A stretch of 64,000 nt of DNA from Streptomyces bambusae (GCF_020532645.1 NZ_JAJAUZ010000028.1:35989-99988), one strand, 5' to 3'. Counted from the first letter of the stretch, positions 38,939-47,572 are shown. The notes: a model not told the origin generated them from the letters alone. Translations and numbers: made by a program.

Positions 38939-40858
38939 CTACAGCCCCTTGAGTCGGATGGTGATCGTGCTGCCCTCGGGGGCGGTCTCGCCGCCCTTGA
39001 CCGACTGGCTCGCGACGTCGTCGCTGAACGACAGGAACGGGCGGTCCACCTTGACGTCGAAGCCCGCCGCCTTCAGCGTGCGCTTCGCGTCGTCCGCGTT
39101 CTGGCCGGTGACGTCCGGGACCCGGACCATCCGCGGGCCCTTGGACACCGTCAGCGTGACGGTGTCGCCGGTCGCCGCCTGGGCGCCGGCGGCCAGCGAC
39201 TGGTTCGCCACGGCGCCGGCCGGCTGCGGGGAGTTGATCTGCTCCGGGGCGAGGACCACCGTGAGGCCGAGGCCCTCCAGCGCCGCCTTCGCCCGGTCGG
39301 CAGGGGTGCCCACGACGGACGGCACCGGCACCGGGCGGCCCGAGCTGACCACGATCGACACCGCGGTGTCCGGCGACCGGGTCTGCCCCGGCGCCGGGTC
39401 GGTGCCGATCACGGACCCGGCCGGGACCGTCTCGCTGAACGTCTTCGTCACCCGGCCCGGGGCCAGTCCCACCGCCGTCAGCTTCGCCTTCGCCTTCGCC
39501 AGCGGCTCGTTCTTCACGTCGGGCACGGTCACGGTCTTCGGGCCGCGGGACAGGACCAGCCGCACCGAGCCGTTGCCGCGGATCTGCTTGCCGCCGGCCG
39601 GGTCGGTCGCCATCACGGTGCCGCGCTCGAACGTCTCGCTGAACTCCCGGTCCACGCCCTTCACATCGAGCCCGGCCGAGGACAGCCGGTCCCGGGCCTG
39701 CGCCTCGGTCGTGCCGAGCAGGTTCGGCACCCGGGTGAACTGGCCGGCGCCGATGTACCAGACGCCGGCGCCGATCCCGAAGAGCAGCAGTACGGCGGCG
39801 ACCACCAGCAGCGGGCCGCGGGAGGGCGGAACGAAGCGGCGCCGCTCCGGGCGGGCCGGCGACGGGGGCGGGGGCGTGTCCAGCCGGGCGGTGTGGTGCA
39901 CCTCGCCGCCGGTGTGCGCGTGCGCCAGCGGCCGGGGCACCACGCCGGTGCGGTCCTCGGCGGTGGACCGTACGTCGGACCGGGCCTGCGGGGGCACCGC
40001 GTCCAGCTGCTCGTCCGTCAGCGCCGCGCGGGCCTGCCGGGCCAGGCCCAGCAGGGCGACCGCGTCGGCCGGGCGCTGTTCGGGGCGGCGGGCGGTGCCG
40101 GCCGCGACCAGCTCGTCGAGGGCGGCGGGCAGGCCGGGGACGGCGGCCGACGGGGCCGGGACGTCCTCGTTGAGGTGCCGGTAGAGGACCTGCGCCGGGG
40201 TCTCGCCCGAGTGCGGCTTGCCTCCGGTCAGCATCTCGTACAGCACGACGCCGCACGCGTACACGTCGACGCGGGTGTCGGTGACGCCGTTCTCGATCTG
40301 CTCGGGGGCCAGGTAGGAGACGGTGCCGAGGACGGCGCCGGTGGTGTTCGTCACCGAGTCCACCGACCGTACGAGACCGAAATCGGCCACCTTGACCCGG
40401 CCGTCGTCGCCGATCAGCACGTTCTCGGGCTTCATGTCCCGGTGCACGAAACCGGCGCGGTGCGCGGCGCCGAGGGCGGCGAGCACCGGCTCCAGGACGT
40501 CCAGGGCCGCCCGCGGCTGCAGGGCGCCGCGCTCGCGCAGCAGGTCCCGCAGGGTGCAGCCGGAGACGTACTCCATGGCCAGGTAGACGTAGCCGCCGTC
40601 CATGCCCTGGTCGAAGACGGCCACCACGTTGGGGTGGGCGAGGCGGGCGACGGACTTGGCCTCGCGGATGAAACGGTCGACGAAGGCGGTGTCGGCGGCG
40701 AGGGCCGGGTGCATCACCTTCAGGGCGAGGATGCGGTCGAGGCGAGTGTCCACGGCCCGGTAGACCGTGGCCATGCCGCCGACTGCGATGCGTGCGTCGA
40801 TGCGGTAGCGGCCGTCGAGCACGCGCCCGACGAGCGGGTCTTCCAGGGTCGTGTCCAC
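38939..40858 (-). CDS. pkaF: Ser/Thr protein kinase with four PASTA domains (PkaF/PknB-like)
   Basis: A 639-aa transmembrane kinase. The kinase domain (about residues 10-270) has the glycine loop DGRYRIDARIAVGGMATVY, the catalytic loop HRDMKPENVL and DFGLVRS. A single helix (LLVVAAVLLLFGIGAGVWYI) follows around residue 345. Outside are four PASTA repeats, each starting VPxL/VPDV (VPNLLG, VPDVKN, VPSVVG, VPDVTG), which bind muropeptides or lipid II. Such kinases couple cell-wall state to growth and division. GTG 40858 has no clear ribosome site; the repeat-filled 0.8 kb upstream must hold its promoter. Confidence 0.94.
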   Translation of the reverse strand: MDTTLEDPLVGRVLDGRYRIDARIAVGGMATVYRAVDTRLDRILALKVMHPALAADTAFVDRFIREAKSVARLAHPNVVAVFDQGMDGGYVYLAMEYVSGCTLRDLLRERGALQPRAALDVLEPVLAALGAAHRAGFVHRDMKPENVLIGDDGRVKVADFGLVRSVDSVTNTTGAVLGTVSYLAPEQIENGVTDTRVDVYACGVVLYEMLTGGKPHSGETPAQVLYRHLNEDVPAPSAAVPGLPAALDELVAAGTARRPEQRPADAVALLGLARQARAALTDEQLDAVPPQARSDVRSTAEDRTGVVPRPLAHAHTGGEVHHTARLDTPPPPSPARPERRRFVPPSRGPLLVVAAVLLLFGIGAGVWYIGAGQFTRVPNLLGTTEAQARDRLSSAGLDVKGVDREFSETFERGTVMATDPAGGKQIRGNGSVRLVLSRGPKTVTVPDVKNEPLAKAKAKLTAVGLAPGRVTKTFSETVPAGSVIGTDPAPGQTRSPDTAVSIVVSSGRPVPVPSVVGTPADRAKAALEGLGLTVVLAPEQINSPQPAGAVANQSLAAGAQAATGDTVTLTVSKGPRMVRVPDVTGQNADDAKRTLKAAGFDVKVDRPFLSFSDDVASQSVKGGETAPEGSTITIRLKGL

Positions 40859-40945
40859 CGTCGAATTCTACGAGCCGTCCACTCGGACCCGGCCGCCCCC
40901 GCCCCCCTTGCAGCGCACCTGTGACCCTGCCCACGTCCTCCCGAG

Positions 40946-41150
40946 ACCCCGCGCCCCAATCGCCGGCGGGGCTGGATCGGGGGCTCTGCCCCCGCACCCC
41001 GCGCCCCAATCGCCGGCGAAGCGCAAGGGCCCGGAACTCCGCCCCCGCACCCTGCGCCTCAATCGCCGGCGGGGCTCAAAGCCTCGGGGCTCCGCCCCGC
41101 ACCCCGCGCCTCAATCGCCGGCGGGGCTTGATTTCGGGGCTCCGCCCCGG
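40946..41150. repeat. Four direct units of a GCCGGCG / GGGGCTCCGCCCC repeat
   Basis: Units start at 40946, 40996, 41049 and 41101 (spacing 50-53 bp). Each reads ACCCCGCGCC(C/T)CAATCGCCGGCG and then a GGGGCTCCGCCCC-like hairpin. The fourth is the most regular. The same motif occurs inverted at 41401-41640 and again near 43996 and 53527. Confidence 0.85.
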
Positions 41151-41190
41151 ACCCCGGTCCTCAAACTCCCCCAGCCCCAGGGGGCTGGGA

Positions 41191-41373
41191 GGTGCCCCCT
41201 GGACGGGCTGGAGTGTGCCCCCGGCCCGGAGCGTGCCCCCGGCCCGGAGTGTGCCCTCGGCCCGGAGTTCGTCCCCTGCCCGGAGGTTGCCCGCGGGCCG
41301 GAGGTTGCCCGCGGGTCGGAGCTGCCCTTGGACCGGAGGCTGCCCTGGGACCGGAGGTTTCCCTTGGGCCGGG
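41191..41373. repeat. 18-bp minisatellite, nine units plus a diverged first unit
   Basis: Units such as GTGTGCCCCCGGCCCGGA (41213-41230) repeat head to tail with a period of 18 bp (one unit is 17) and drift gradually from GTGCCC to TTGCCC forms. 18 bp equals six codons, but the 17-bp unit breaks frame, which argues against coding. Confidence 0.85.
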
Positions 41374-41400
41374 TCTGTCGAAGGGCTGGATGCTGCGGGG

Positions 41401-41640
41401 CGAAATCAAGCCCCGCCGGCGTTTGAGGCGCGGGGTCCGGGGCGGAGCCCCGAAGCGTGGGTGCCGCTCGACAGGCCGACCCCGCGGAGCGAAAATCCAG
41501 CCTCGCCGGCGTTTGAGGCGCGGGGTGCGGGGCGGAACCCCGAAGGGTGGGTGCCGCTCGGCGGGCCGACCCGGCGGGGCGAAGTCCAGCCTCGCCGGCG
41601 TTTGAGGCGCGGGGTGCGGGGCGGAGCCCCGGGGAGGGCC
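41401..41640. repeat. Three ~90-bp units, inverted relative to those at 40946
   Basis: Units start at 41401, 41490 and 41580 (period 89-90 bp). Each holds CGCCGGCGTTTGAGGCGCGG and a GGGGCGGAGCCCC hairpin, the reverse complement of the left array, then GTGGGTGCCGCTCG. With the left array they form a large inverted arrangement around the minisatellite. Confidence 0.85.
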
Positions 41641-41659
41641 GGGTCGGCGATCGGCCGGG

Positions 41660-42454
41660 TCAGAAGGCCGGGCGCTCCGGGTCGAGGACGGCCAGACCGG
41701 CGGCCGGGGAGGAGGCCTCGGCGAAGTGCCGCCGGGGAATCCGGCCCGCCCGGTGCGCAAGCCGGCCCGCCTCGACGGCGTGCCGCATGGACGTGGCCAT
41801 GAGGACGGGGACCTGCGCACGGGTCACCGCGGACGCCAGCATCACCGCCGCACACCCCAGCTCCATCGCGAGCGCCACATCCGACGCCGTACCCGCCCCC
41901 GCATCGAGGATCACCGGCACCCCCGCCCGCTCCACGATCAACTCGAAGTTGTGCGGGTTCCGGATCCCCAGCCCCGACCCGATCGGCGACCCCAGCGGCA
42001 TGACCGCCGCACATCCGACGTCCTCCAGCTTCCGCGCCAGCACCGGATCGTCGTTCGTGTACGGCAGCACCGTGAACCCGTCGTCGACGAGCGTCTCCGC
42101 CGCGTCCAGCAGCTCCACCCCGTCCGGCAGCAGCGTCCGCTCGTCCGCCACCACCTCCAGCTTGATCCAGTCCGTGCCCAGCGCCTCCCGCGCCAGCCGC
42201 GCCGTCAGCACCGCCTCGCCCGCCGTGTAGCAGCCCGCCGTGTTCGGCAGCACCTGGATGCCGAGCCGGTCGAGCACCGACAGCACCGAGCCCTGGACGG
42301 TCGGGTCCAGCCGCCGCATCGCCACCGTCGTCAGCTCCGTGCCGGAGGCGACCAGGGAGCGTTCCAGCACGTCGAGGCTGGGCGCCCCGCCCGTGCCCAT
42401 GATCAGCCGGGACGAGAAGGTCCGGCCCCCCAGAGTGAACAGGTCGTCGGCCAC
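41660..42454 (-). CDS. thiG: Thiazole synthase
   Basis: A 264-aa TIM-barrel enzyme that forms the thiazole phosphate of thiamine from deoxyxylulose phosphate, dehydroglycine and the ThiS thiocarboxylate. Conserved motifs include SRLIMGTGG, the Schiff-base Lys region DWIKLEVVAD, and AAVMPLGSPIGSGLGIRN. GTG 42454 lies 3 nt after the thiS stop. Last gene of thiOSG; the downstream inverted repeat units could terminate transcription. Confidence 0.95.
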   Translation of the reverse strand: MADDLFTLGGRTFSSRLIMGTGGAPSLDVLERSLVASGTELTTVAMRRLDPTVQGSVLSVLDRLGIQVLPNTAGCYTAGEAVLTARLAREALGTDWIKLEVVADERTLLPDGVELLDAAETLVDDGFTVLPYTNDDPVLARKLEDVGCAAVMPLGSPIGSGLGIRNPHNFELIVERAGVPVILDAGAGTASDVALAMELGCAAVMLASAVTRAQVPVLMATSMRHAVEAGRLAHRAGRIPRRHFAEASSPAAGLAVLDPERPAF

Positions 42455-42457
42455 GGT

Positions 42458-42658
42458 TCAGCCCCCCTGCACGGCGGTCAGGACCTCGACCCGGTCGCCC
42501 TCGCCGAGGGCGGTCGCGGGCCACTGCCCACGCGGGACGACGGTCTCGTTGAGCGCGGCCGCGACCCCGCTCGGGGCCGAGGTCAGGGCGGCGACGACCA
42601 CGTCGAGCGTGGTGCCGGCGGCGACCTCGCGGGGCTCGCCGTTGACGGAGATGGTCAT
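42458..42658 (-). CDS. thiS: Sulfur carrier protein ThiS
   Basis: A 66-aa ubiquitin-like protein (MTISVNGEPREV) ending in the Gly-Gly that is thiocarboxylated and donates sulfur to ThiG. The GG terminus is intact. The start overlaps the thiO stop (ATGA at 42655-42658), and thiG begins just after it. Confidence 0.94.
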   Translation of the reverse strand: MTISVNGEPREVAAGTTLDVVVAALTSAPSGVAAALNETVVPRGQWPATALGEGDRVEVLTAVQGG

Positions 42659-43842
42659 ACGAGGGACTCCTCACGGGCGGCGGAGAAACGGAACGGCGTG
42701 AACGGCCGGGCCACCTCGGGCAGTTCGCCCGAGACCAGCACCTCGGCCAGCACCTCGCCGGTCAGTGGGGTCAGCAGCACCCCGTTGCGGTAGTGCCCGG
42801 TGGCCAGGTGCAGCCCCGGCAGCGCGGTCGGACCCAGCAGCGGGGCGTTGTCGGGCGAGGCCGGCCGCAGCCCGGCCCGGGTCTCGGTGAGCGGCAGCTC
42901 GGTGATGCCCGGCACCAACTCGTGCGCGTCCCGCAGGAGTTCGTACACCCCGCCGGCGGTGACCGTGGTGTCCCAGCCCTGCTCCTCACTGGTGGCGCCG
43001 ACCACCAGCTCGCCGTTCTCCCGCGGCACCAGGTAGACGTGGCTGCCGCGCACCACCGCCCGCACCGTCCGCTGCAGGAACGGCGCGTACGCCGGCGGCA
43101 CCGTCAGCCGCAGCACCTGCCCCTTGACCGGCCGCACCGGCGGCAGCACCTCCGGCGGCACCCCCGCCAGCCGGCCGCTGAGCGAACCCGCCGCCAGCAC
43201 CACCTGACCGGCCGCCAGCGCGGTGCCGTCCGCCAGCTCCGCGCCCGCCGCCCGGTCCCGGACGACCGTCAGCCGCTCCGCCCGCACCCGGTGGAACACC
43301 ACCCCGGCCCGCTCGCACGCCGCCAGCAGCGCCGCCGCCAGCCGCCGCGGATCCACCTGGTGGTCGCCGTCCACCCGCAGACCGCCGCGCACCCCCGGTG
43401 CCAGCATCGGCTCCAGCCGCCGGCACTCGCGGCCGGTCAGCCACTCCGACTCCAGCCCGCAGCGGCGCTGCAGCGCGTGCAGCTCCCGCAGATGGGCGCG
43501 GTCGTCGGCGTCGAGCGCCACCGCCAGCGTGCCGCAGGTGCGGAACCCGATGTCCAGCCCGCCGCTGGCCTCCGCGAGTTCGGCAGCGAACTCCGGATAG
43601 CGGGCCGCCGAGGCCAGGTTGAGCCCCAGCAGGGTCTCCTCGCCGTAGTGCAGCTCGGTCACCGCGGCGAGCATGCCCGCCGCGACCTGGGCGGCCCCGC
43701 CGCCCGGCGCCGGATCGGCCAGCGCGGTCCGCAGCCCGCGCCGGGCCGCCCGCCAGGCCGTGACCAGGCCGATGATGCCGCCCCCGATGACGAGGACGTC
43801 GGATCCCCGTTCCCCCGGGGACCGCCGTGTGGATGCAAGCAT
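42655..43842 (-). CDS. thiO: Glycine oxidase
   Basis: A 395-aa FAD-dependent amine oxidase of the DAO family that makes the dehydroglycine (iminoacetate) used by ThiG in aerobic bacteria. FAD loop VLVIGGGIIGLVTAWRAARRG; conserved GLRPASPDNAPLLG and GHYRNGVLLTP at the C-terminus match ThiO. ATG 43842 lies directly behind the TPP riboswitch, whose 3-prime end touches the AGGGAGGGG ribosome site. First gene of the operon. Confidence 0.94.
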   Translation of the reverse strand: MLASTRRSPGERGSDVLVIGGGIIGLVTAWRAARRGLRTALADPAPGGGAAQVAAGMLAAVTELHYGEETLLGLNLASAARYPEFAAELAEASGGLDIGFRTCGTLAVALDADDRAHLRELHALQRRCGLESEWLTGRECRRLEPMLAPGVRGGLRVDGDHQVDPRRLAAALLAACERAGVVFHRVRAERLTVVRDRAAGAELADGTALAAGQVVLAAGSLSGRLAGVPPEVLPPVRPVKGQVLRLTVPPAYAPFLQRTVRAVVRGSHVYLVPRENGELVVGATSEEQGWDTTVTAGGVYELLRDAHELVPGITELPLTETRAGLRPASPDNAPLLGPTALPGLHLATGHYRNGVLLTPLTGEVLAEVLVSGELPEVARPFTPFRFSAAREESLV

Positions 43843-43855
43843 GGGCGTCCAGCCC

Positions 43856-43944
43856 CTCCCTTCGCCGGCATGACCCGGATCAGGTTCGTACGGTCGGAGG
43901 CCGTCCAGCCTCCCTCTCAGCCCGGTCCGCCCGGGCTCCCGCGA
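43856..43944 (-). promoter_or_regulatory. TPP riboswitch (THI box)
   Basis: On the minus strand the sequence runs GGGAGCCC..GGGCTGAGAGGGAGGCT..GACCGTACGAACCTGATCCGGGTCATGCCGGCGAAGGGA, the standard TPP aptamer with CTGAGA (43915-43920), ACCTGAT (43879-43885) and the GCGAAGGGA closure. The final GGGA runs into the thiO ribosome site 10-18 nt before the ATG, so TPP binding probably blocks translation initiation. Confidence 0.96.
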
Positions 43945-43995
43945 TAGGTACGGTGGCCAGCCTAGCCCCCGCCGCCGAACCCGGTAAGGCACCCC

Positions 43996-44126
43996 TCGGG
44001 GCCCCGCCCCCCCAACCCCCGCGCCTCACACGCCGGCGGGGCCGGACTGTGAGACGCGGCGGGCAGAATCCAGCCCGGCCGGCGATCGAGGACCGGGGTC
44101 CGGGGAACAGCCCCGAGGGCAGCCCG
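43996..44126. repeat. Two more units of the GCCGGCG-type repeat, facing each other
   Basis: GGGGCCCCGCCCC..GCGCCTCACACGCCGGCGGGG is followed by CAGCCCGGCCGGCGATCGAGG..GGGGTCCGGGGAACAGCCCC. The two lie in opposite orientation upstream of the oxidoreductase gene at 44166. They belong to the same family as the arrays at 40946 and 41401. Confidence 0.7.
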
Positions 44127-44165
44127 TCCCTCCCTCACGGACCGTCAGATGGTTAGGGTGGGCGC

Positions 44166-45395
44166 GTGAACGATCAGCGGAGTCAGACACAGCGCCACGT
44201 CGTCATCGCCGGGGCCGGCATGGCCGGCGTGCAGACCGCCGTCGCCCTGCGCGAACAGGGCTTCACCGGCCCGGTGACCCTGCTCGGCGCCGAACCCCAC
44301 CAGCCCTACGACCGCCCCCCGCTGTCCAAGGCCGTCCTGCTCGGCAAGGCCGAGGACTCCGCCTTCGACGTCGACTTCGAGGACCTCGGCGTCACCCTGC
44401 GGCTCGGCGTCGAGGTCACCGCCCTGCGCCCCGCCGACCGGGAGGTCGACACCGCCGACGGCCCGGTCCCGTACGACGTCCTCGTCCTCGCCACCGGCGC
44501 CGAGCCCGTCACCCTGCCCGGCGGCCCGGTCCCCGGCGTGCACCTGCTGCGCACCGTCGACGACGCCGCCCGGCTGCGGCCCGTACTCGCCGGCCGGCAC
44601 GCCGTGGTCGTCGTCGGCGCCGGCTGGATCGGCGCCGAGTTCACCACCGCCGCCCGCGACGCCGGCTGCCCCGTCACCGTCGTCGAAGCCGCCCCCCGCC
44701 CGCTCGCCGCCGCCCTGCCCGCCGCCGTCACCACCCCCATGGCCGGCTGGTACGAGGCCGCCGGCGCCCGCCTCCTCACCGGCACCCGGGTCGCCGCCCT
44801 GGAGCCGGGCCGGGTCCGCCTCGACGACGGCACCGAGCTGCCCGCCGACGCCGTCGTCGTCGGCATCGGCGCCCGGCCCGCCACCGGCTGGCTCGCCGGC
44901 TCCGGCATCGAGCGCGGCGCCGACGGCTCCGTCACCGCCGACGCCCGCCTGCACACCTCGCTGCCCTCCGTCTACGCGGTCGGCGACTGCGCCTCGTTCC
45001 CGTCCGCCCGCTACGGCGAACGGCTCCTCGTCCACCACTGGGACAACGCCCTCCAGGGCCCCCGCACCGTCGCCGCGAACATCCTCGCGGAGACCGCCGA
45101 CAGAAGCCCCGAGGCCGTCTACGACCCGGTGCCGTACTTCTGGTCCGAGCAGTTCGGCCGCTTCGTCCAGTACGCCGGCCACCACACCGACGAGGACACC
45201 CTGCTGTGGCGCGGCGACCCGGCAGCGGACACCTGGTCGGTGTGCTGGCTGCGCGACGGCGTGCTCGTCGCGGTGCTCGCCGTCGGCCGCCCCCGCGACC
45301 TCGCCCAGGGCCGCAAGCTCATCGAGAGCGGCACCGCCGTGGACCCGGCCGCGGCCGCCGACCCCGCCGTCCCGCTGAAGTCGGCCGCCCGCTGA
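44166..45395 (+). CDS. FAD/NAD(P)-dependent oxidoreductase, ferredoxin-reductase type
   Basis: A 409-aa two-dinucleotide-fold flavoprotein. FAD loop VVIAGAGMAGVQTAVALREQG, PYDRPPLSK, NAD loop VVVVGAGWIGAEF, and VYAVGDCASF followed by HHWDNALQGPRTVAANI and YFWSEQFGRFVQYAG match rhodocoxin/putidaredoxin reductases. Such enzymes pass electrons from NAD(P)H to ferredoxins serving P450s or dioxygenases. No ferredoxin or P450 gene is adjacent, so the partner is unknown. The start is GTG 44166. Confidence 0.88.
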   Translation: MNDQRSQTQRHVVIAGAGMAGVQTAVALREQGFTGPVTLLGAEPHQPYDRPPLSKAVLLGKAEDSAFDVDFEDLGVTLRLGVEVTALRPADREVDTADGPVPYDVLVLATGAEPVTLPGGPVPGVHLLRTVDDAARLRPVLAGRHAVVVVGAGWIGAEFTTAARDAGCPVTVVEAAPRPLAAALPAAVTTPMAGWYEAAGARLLTGTRVAALEPGRVRLDDGTELPADAVVVGIGARPATGWLAGSGIERGADGSVTADARLHTSLPSVYAVGDCASFPSARYGERLLVHHWDNALQGPRTVAANILAETADRSPEAVYDPVPYFWSEQFGRFVQYAGHHTDEDTLLWRGDPAADTWSVCWLRDGVLVAVLAVGRPRDLAQGRKLIESGTAVDPAAAADPAVPLKSAAR

Positions 45396-45464
45396 CCCCG
45401 GCCCGGGACCCCCGTCCGCCCGGCCCGGTTACCGCCTGTCAGCCCGGGATGGCAGGCTTGTCCC

Positions 45465-45830
45465 GTGACCGAGATTGACGCAAAGATCGATGCTCTCGTC
45501 CCCGACTGGCTCTACCTCCCCGACATCGCGGAGATGCTGGACGTCGAGGTGACCCGAGTCCGCCAGATGGTGAAGGAAGGCCAGCTCATCGCCGTCCGCC
45601 GCGGTGAGAACCGCGCCCTCCAGGTGCCGGCCGCCTTCATCGACGGCGACAAGGTGGTCAAGGGCCTTGTCGGCACCCTGACCCTGCTGCGGGACGACGG
45701 CTTCACCGACGAAGAGATCCTCGAATGGCTCTTCACCGCCGACGACACCCTGCCCGGCACCCCCGCGCAGGCCCTCAGCGAGAATCGCGGCACGGAGGTG
45801 AAGCGCCGCGCCCAGGCGCTCGCCGTCTGA
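45465..45830 (+). CDS. Rv2175c-family winged-helix DNA-binding protein
   Basis: A 121-aa protein (VPDWLYLPDIAEMLDVEVTRVRQMVKEGQLIAVRRGENRALQVPAAFI) with an N-terminal HTH and a conserved C-terminal domain (LLRDDGFTDEEILEWLFTADDTLPGTP). The mycobacterial homologue Rv2175c binds DNA and is a substrate of kinase PknL. The start is GTG 45465, with GGCAGGC upstream. A PASTA kinase lies 4.6 kb away, which makes phospho-control worth considering but proves nothing. A 14-bp hairpin follows. Confidence 0.87.
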   Translation: MTEIDAKIDALVPDWLYLPDIAEMLDVEVTRVRQMVKEGQLIAVRRGENRALQVPAAFIDGDKVVKGLVGTLTLLRDDGFTDEEILEWLFTADDTLPGTPAQALSENRGTEVKRRAQALAV

Positions 45831-45845
45831 CCTGATCCGCTTCCC

Positions 45846-45879
45846 GCGGTGTACGGGCCCGCAGCGGCCCGTACACCGC
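45846..45879 (+). terminator. Intrinsic terminator between the Rv2175c-type gene and thiE
   Basis: GCGGTGTACGGGCC and GGCCCGTACACCGC form a perfect 14-bp stem with a 6-nt loop, 15 nt after the stop and 20 nt before the thiE start. It leaves almost no room for a thiE promoter downstream. Confidence 0.75.
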
Positions 45880-45899
45880 CCCGCCCCGGGGGGTTCTCC

Positions 45900-46565
45900 A
45901 TGTCTCCGACAGCTGCCGACCGCCGCGCCCGGCTCGCCGACGCCCGGCTCTACCTGTGCACCGACGCCCGCAAGCGGCAGGGCGACCTCCCGGAGTTCCT
46001 CGACGCCGTGCTCGCCGGCGGCGTGGACATCGTCCAGCTCCGCGACAAGGGCATGGAGGCCGGCGAGGAGCTGGAGCACCTCGCCGTCTTCGCTGAGGCC
46101 GCCCGCCGGCACGGCAAGCTCCTCGCCGTCAACGACCGCGCCGACGTCGCCCACGCCATCGGCTCCGACGTCCTCCACCTCGGCCAGGGCGACATCCCCG
46201 TCCCGGCCGCCCGCGCCATCCTCGGTGCCGACGTCCTGACCGGCCGCTCCTGCCACTCCGAGTCCGAGGTGGCCGCGGCCGCCGCCGAACCCGGCGTCGA
46301 CTACTTCTGCACCGGCCCCTGCTGGCCCACCCCCACCAAGCCCGGCCGGTACGCCCCCGGCCTCGGCCTCGTCCGGTACGCGGCCGCACTGCGCCAGGAC
46401 CGCCCCTGGTTCGCCATCGGCGGCATCGACGCGGGCAACCTGGACGAGGTGCTGGACGCCGGCGCCACCCGCATCGTGGTCGTCCGCGCCCTCACCGAGG
46501 CCGCCGACCCAGGCGCCGCAGCCGCCGACCTGGCCAAGCGCGTCCGCGCTCGTACCATCGGCTGA
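45900..46565 (+). CDS. thiE: Thiamine-phosphate synthase
   Basis: A 221-aa TIM-barrel enzyme that joins HMP pyrophosphate and thiazole phosphate into thiamine phosphate. Motifs: VQLRDKGM, LLAVNDRADVAHAIGSDVLHLGQGD, and FAIGGIDAGNLDEVLDAGATRIVVVRAL. It reads away from thiOSG, 2.1 kb distant, and no TPP aptamer precedes it. ATG 45900 with GGGGGG upstream. A strong hairpin 20 nt upstream may act on its expression. Confidence 0.94.
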   Translation: MSPTAADRRARLADARLYLCTDARKRQGDLPEFLDAVLAGGVDIVQLRDKGMEAGEELEHLAVFAEAARRHGKLLAVNDRADVAHAIGSDVLHLGQGDIPVPAARAILGADVLTGRSCHSESEVAAAAAEPGVDYFCTGPCWPTPTKPGRYAPGLGLVRYAAALRQDRPWFAIGGIDAGNLDEVLDAGATRIVVVRALTEAADPGAAAADLAKRVRARTIG

Positions 46566-46657
46566 CCTGATCGCCGCAGTTCCGGCAACTGTCCAAAGTG
46601 GTGTCCGATCCGTGGACGCGTCTTTGGGGGATCATGGACCACGTCTAACCTGCCGGT

Positions 46658-47572
46658 ATGGCACTGGGAACCGCTTCCACCCGGACGGACCGCGCACGCA
46701 CGGTCCGTGACATCCTCGCGTCCGGAAAGGCCTCGTACTCCTTCGAGTTCTACGCCCCCCGCACCGAGAAGGGCGAACGGACCCTCTGGAACTCGCTGCG
46801 CCGCGTCGAGGCCGTCCGGCCGAGCTTCGTCTCCGTCACGTACGGAGCCGGCGGCTCGACCCGCGGCGGCACCGTCAAGGCCACCCAGGAGATCGCGGCC
46901 GACACCACGCTGACCCCGGTCGCGCACCTGACGGCGGTCGACCACTCGGTCGCCGAGCTGCGCAACATCCTGGGGCAGTACGCCGACGCCGGGATCCGCA
47001 ACATGCTCGCGCTGCGCGGCGACCCGCCGGGCGACCCGCTCGGCGAGTGGGTCGAGCACCCGGAGGGCGTCCGCTACGCCGCCGACCTGGTCCGGCTGAT
47101 CAAGGAGTCCGGCGACTTCTGCGTCGGCGTCGCCGCCTTCCCGGAGATGCACCCCCGGTCCACCGACTGGGATACGGACATCCGGCACTTCGTGGACAAG
47201 TGCCGCGCGGGTGCGGATTATGCGATCACACAGATGTTCTTCGATCCGGAGAGCTACCTGAGGCTGCGCGACAGCGTCGCCAAGGCGGGCTGCGAGACGC
47301 CGATCATCCCTGAAGTCATGGCCGTTGTGAACGCCCGGACCCTCGACCGGCTGCCCCAGCTGAGCACCGCGGTCTTCCCCGACGCCGTGAAAGAGCGCAT
47401 CCTCGCCGTCAAGGACGATCCGGCCGCTGTACGCTCCATTGGCATCGAGTTCGCCACGGAGTTCTGCTCGCGGCTGCTCGCGGAGGGCGTACCGGGACTG
47501 CACTTCATCACGAACAACTCCACGGCGACCCTCGAGATCTACGAGAACCTGGGCCTGCACGAGCGGCCCTGA
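46658..47572 (+). CDS. metF: 5,10-methylenetetrahydrofolate reductase
   Basis: A 304-aa FAD TIM-barrel enzyme that reduces methylene-THF to methyl-THF for methionine synthesis. Motifs: YSFEFYAPRTEKGERTLW (catalytic Glu), SVTYGAGGSTR, MLALRGDPPGDP, AAFPEMHP, and ADYAITQMFFD. No regulatory RNA is recognised in the 92 nt upstream. Its job links to the SAM-controlled sulfur locus at 4356, though the genes are far apart. Confidence 0.95.
   Translation: MALGTASTRTDRARTVRDILASGKASYSFEFYAPRTEKGERTLWNSLRRVEAVRPSFVSVTYGAGGSTRGGTVKATQEIAADTTLTPVAHLTAVDHSVAELRNILGQYADAGIRNMLALRGDPPGDPLGEWVEHPEGVRYAADLVRLIKESGDFCVGVAAFPEMHPRSTDWDTDIRHFVDKCRAGADYAITQMFFDPESYLRLRDSVAKAGCETPIIPEVMAVVNARTLDRLPQLSTAVFPDAVKERILAVKDDPAAVRSIGIEFATEFCSRLLAEGVPGLHFITNNSTATLEIYENLGLHERP

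Larger units (their letters stand above)
40859..41659. other. 800-bp repeat-filled region between pkaF and thiG
   Basis: No gene is supported. From left to right: about 90 bp that must include pkaF promoter signals, four direct GC-rich units, an 18-bp minisatellite and three units in inverted orientation (described separately). Frames that stay open across it translate to Pro/Gly/Arg/Cys repeats and lack ribosome sites. Confidence 0.75.

Noticed and set aside
37460..40924. Open frame of over 1100 codons on the plus strand opposite nfo and pkaF
   Set aside because: Antisense shadow of recognised proteins with His/Arg/Gly-rich meaningless translation.
40851..41426. Plus-strand frame through the minisatellite (Pro-Gly-Pro-Glu repeats)
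   Set aside because: Starts antisense within the pkaF start, lacks a ribosome site, and the 17-bp unit breaks the six-codon repeat frame.
40946..41640. CRISPR array
   Set aside because: Repeat units abut or are separated by decayed copies of themselves, not by unique spacers of constant length, and no cas gene is present.
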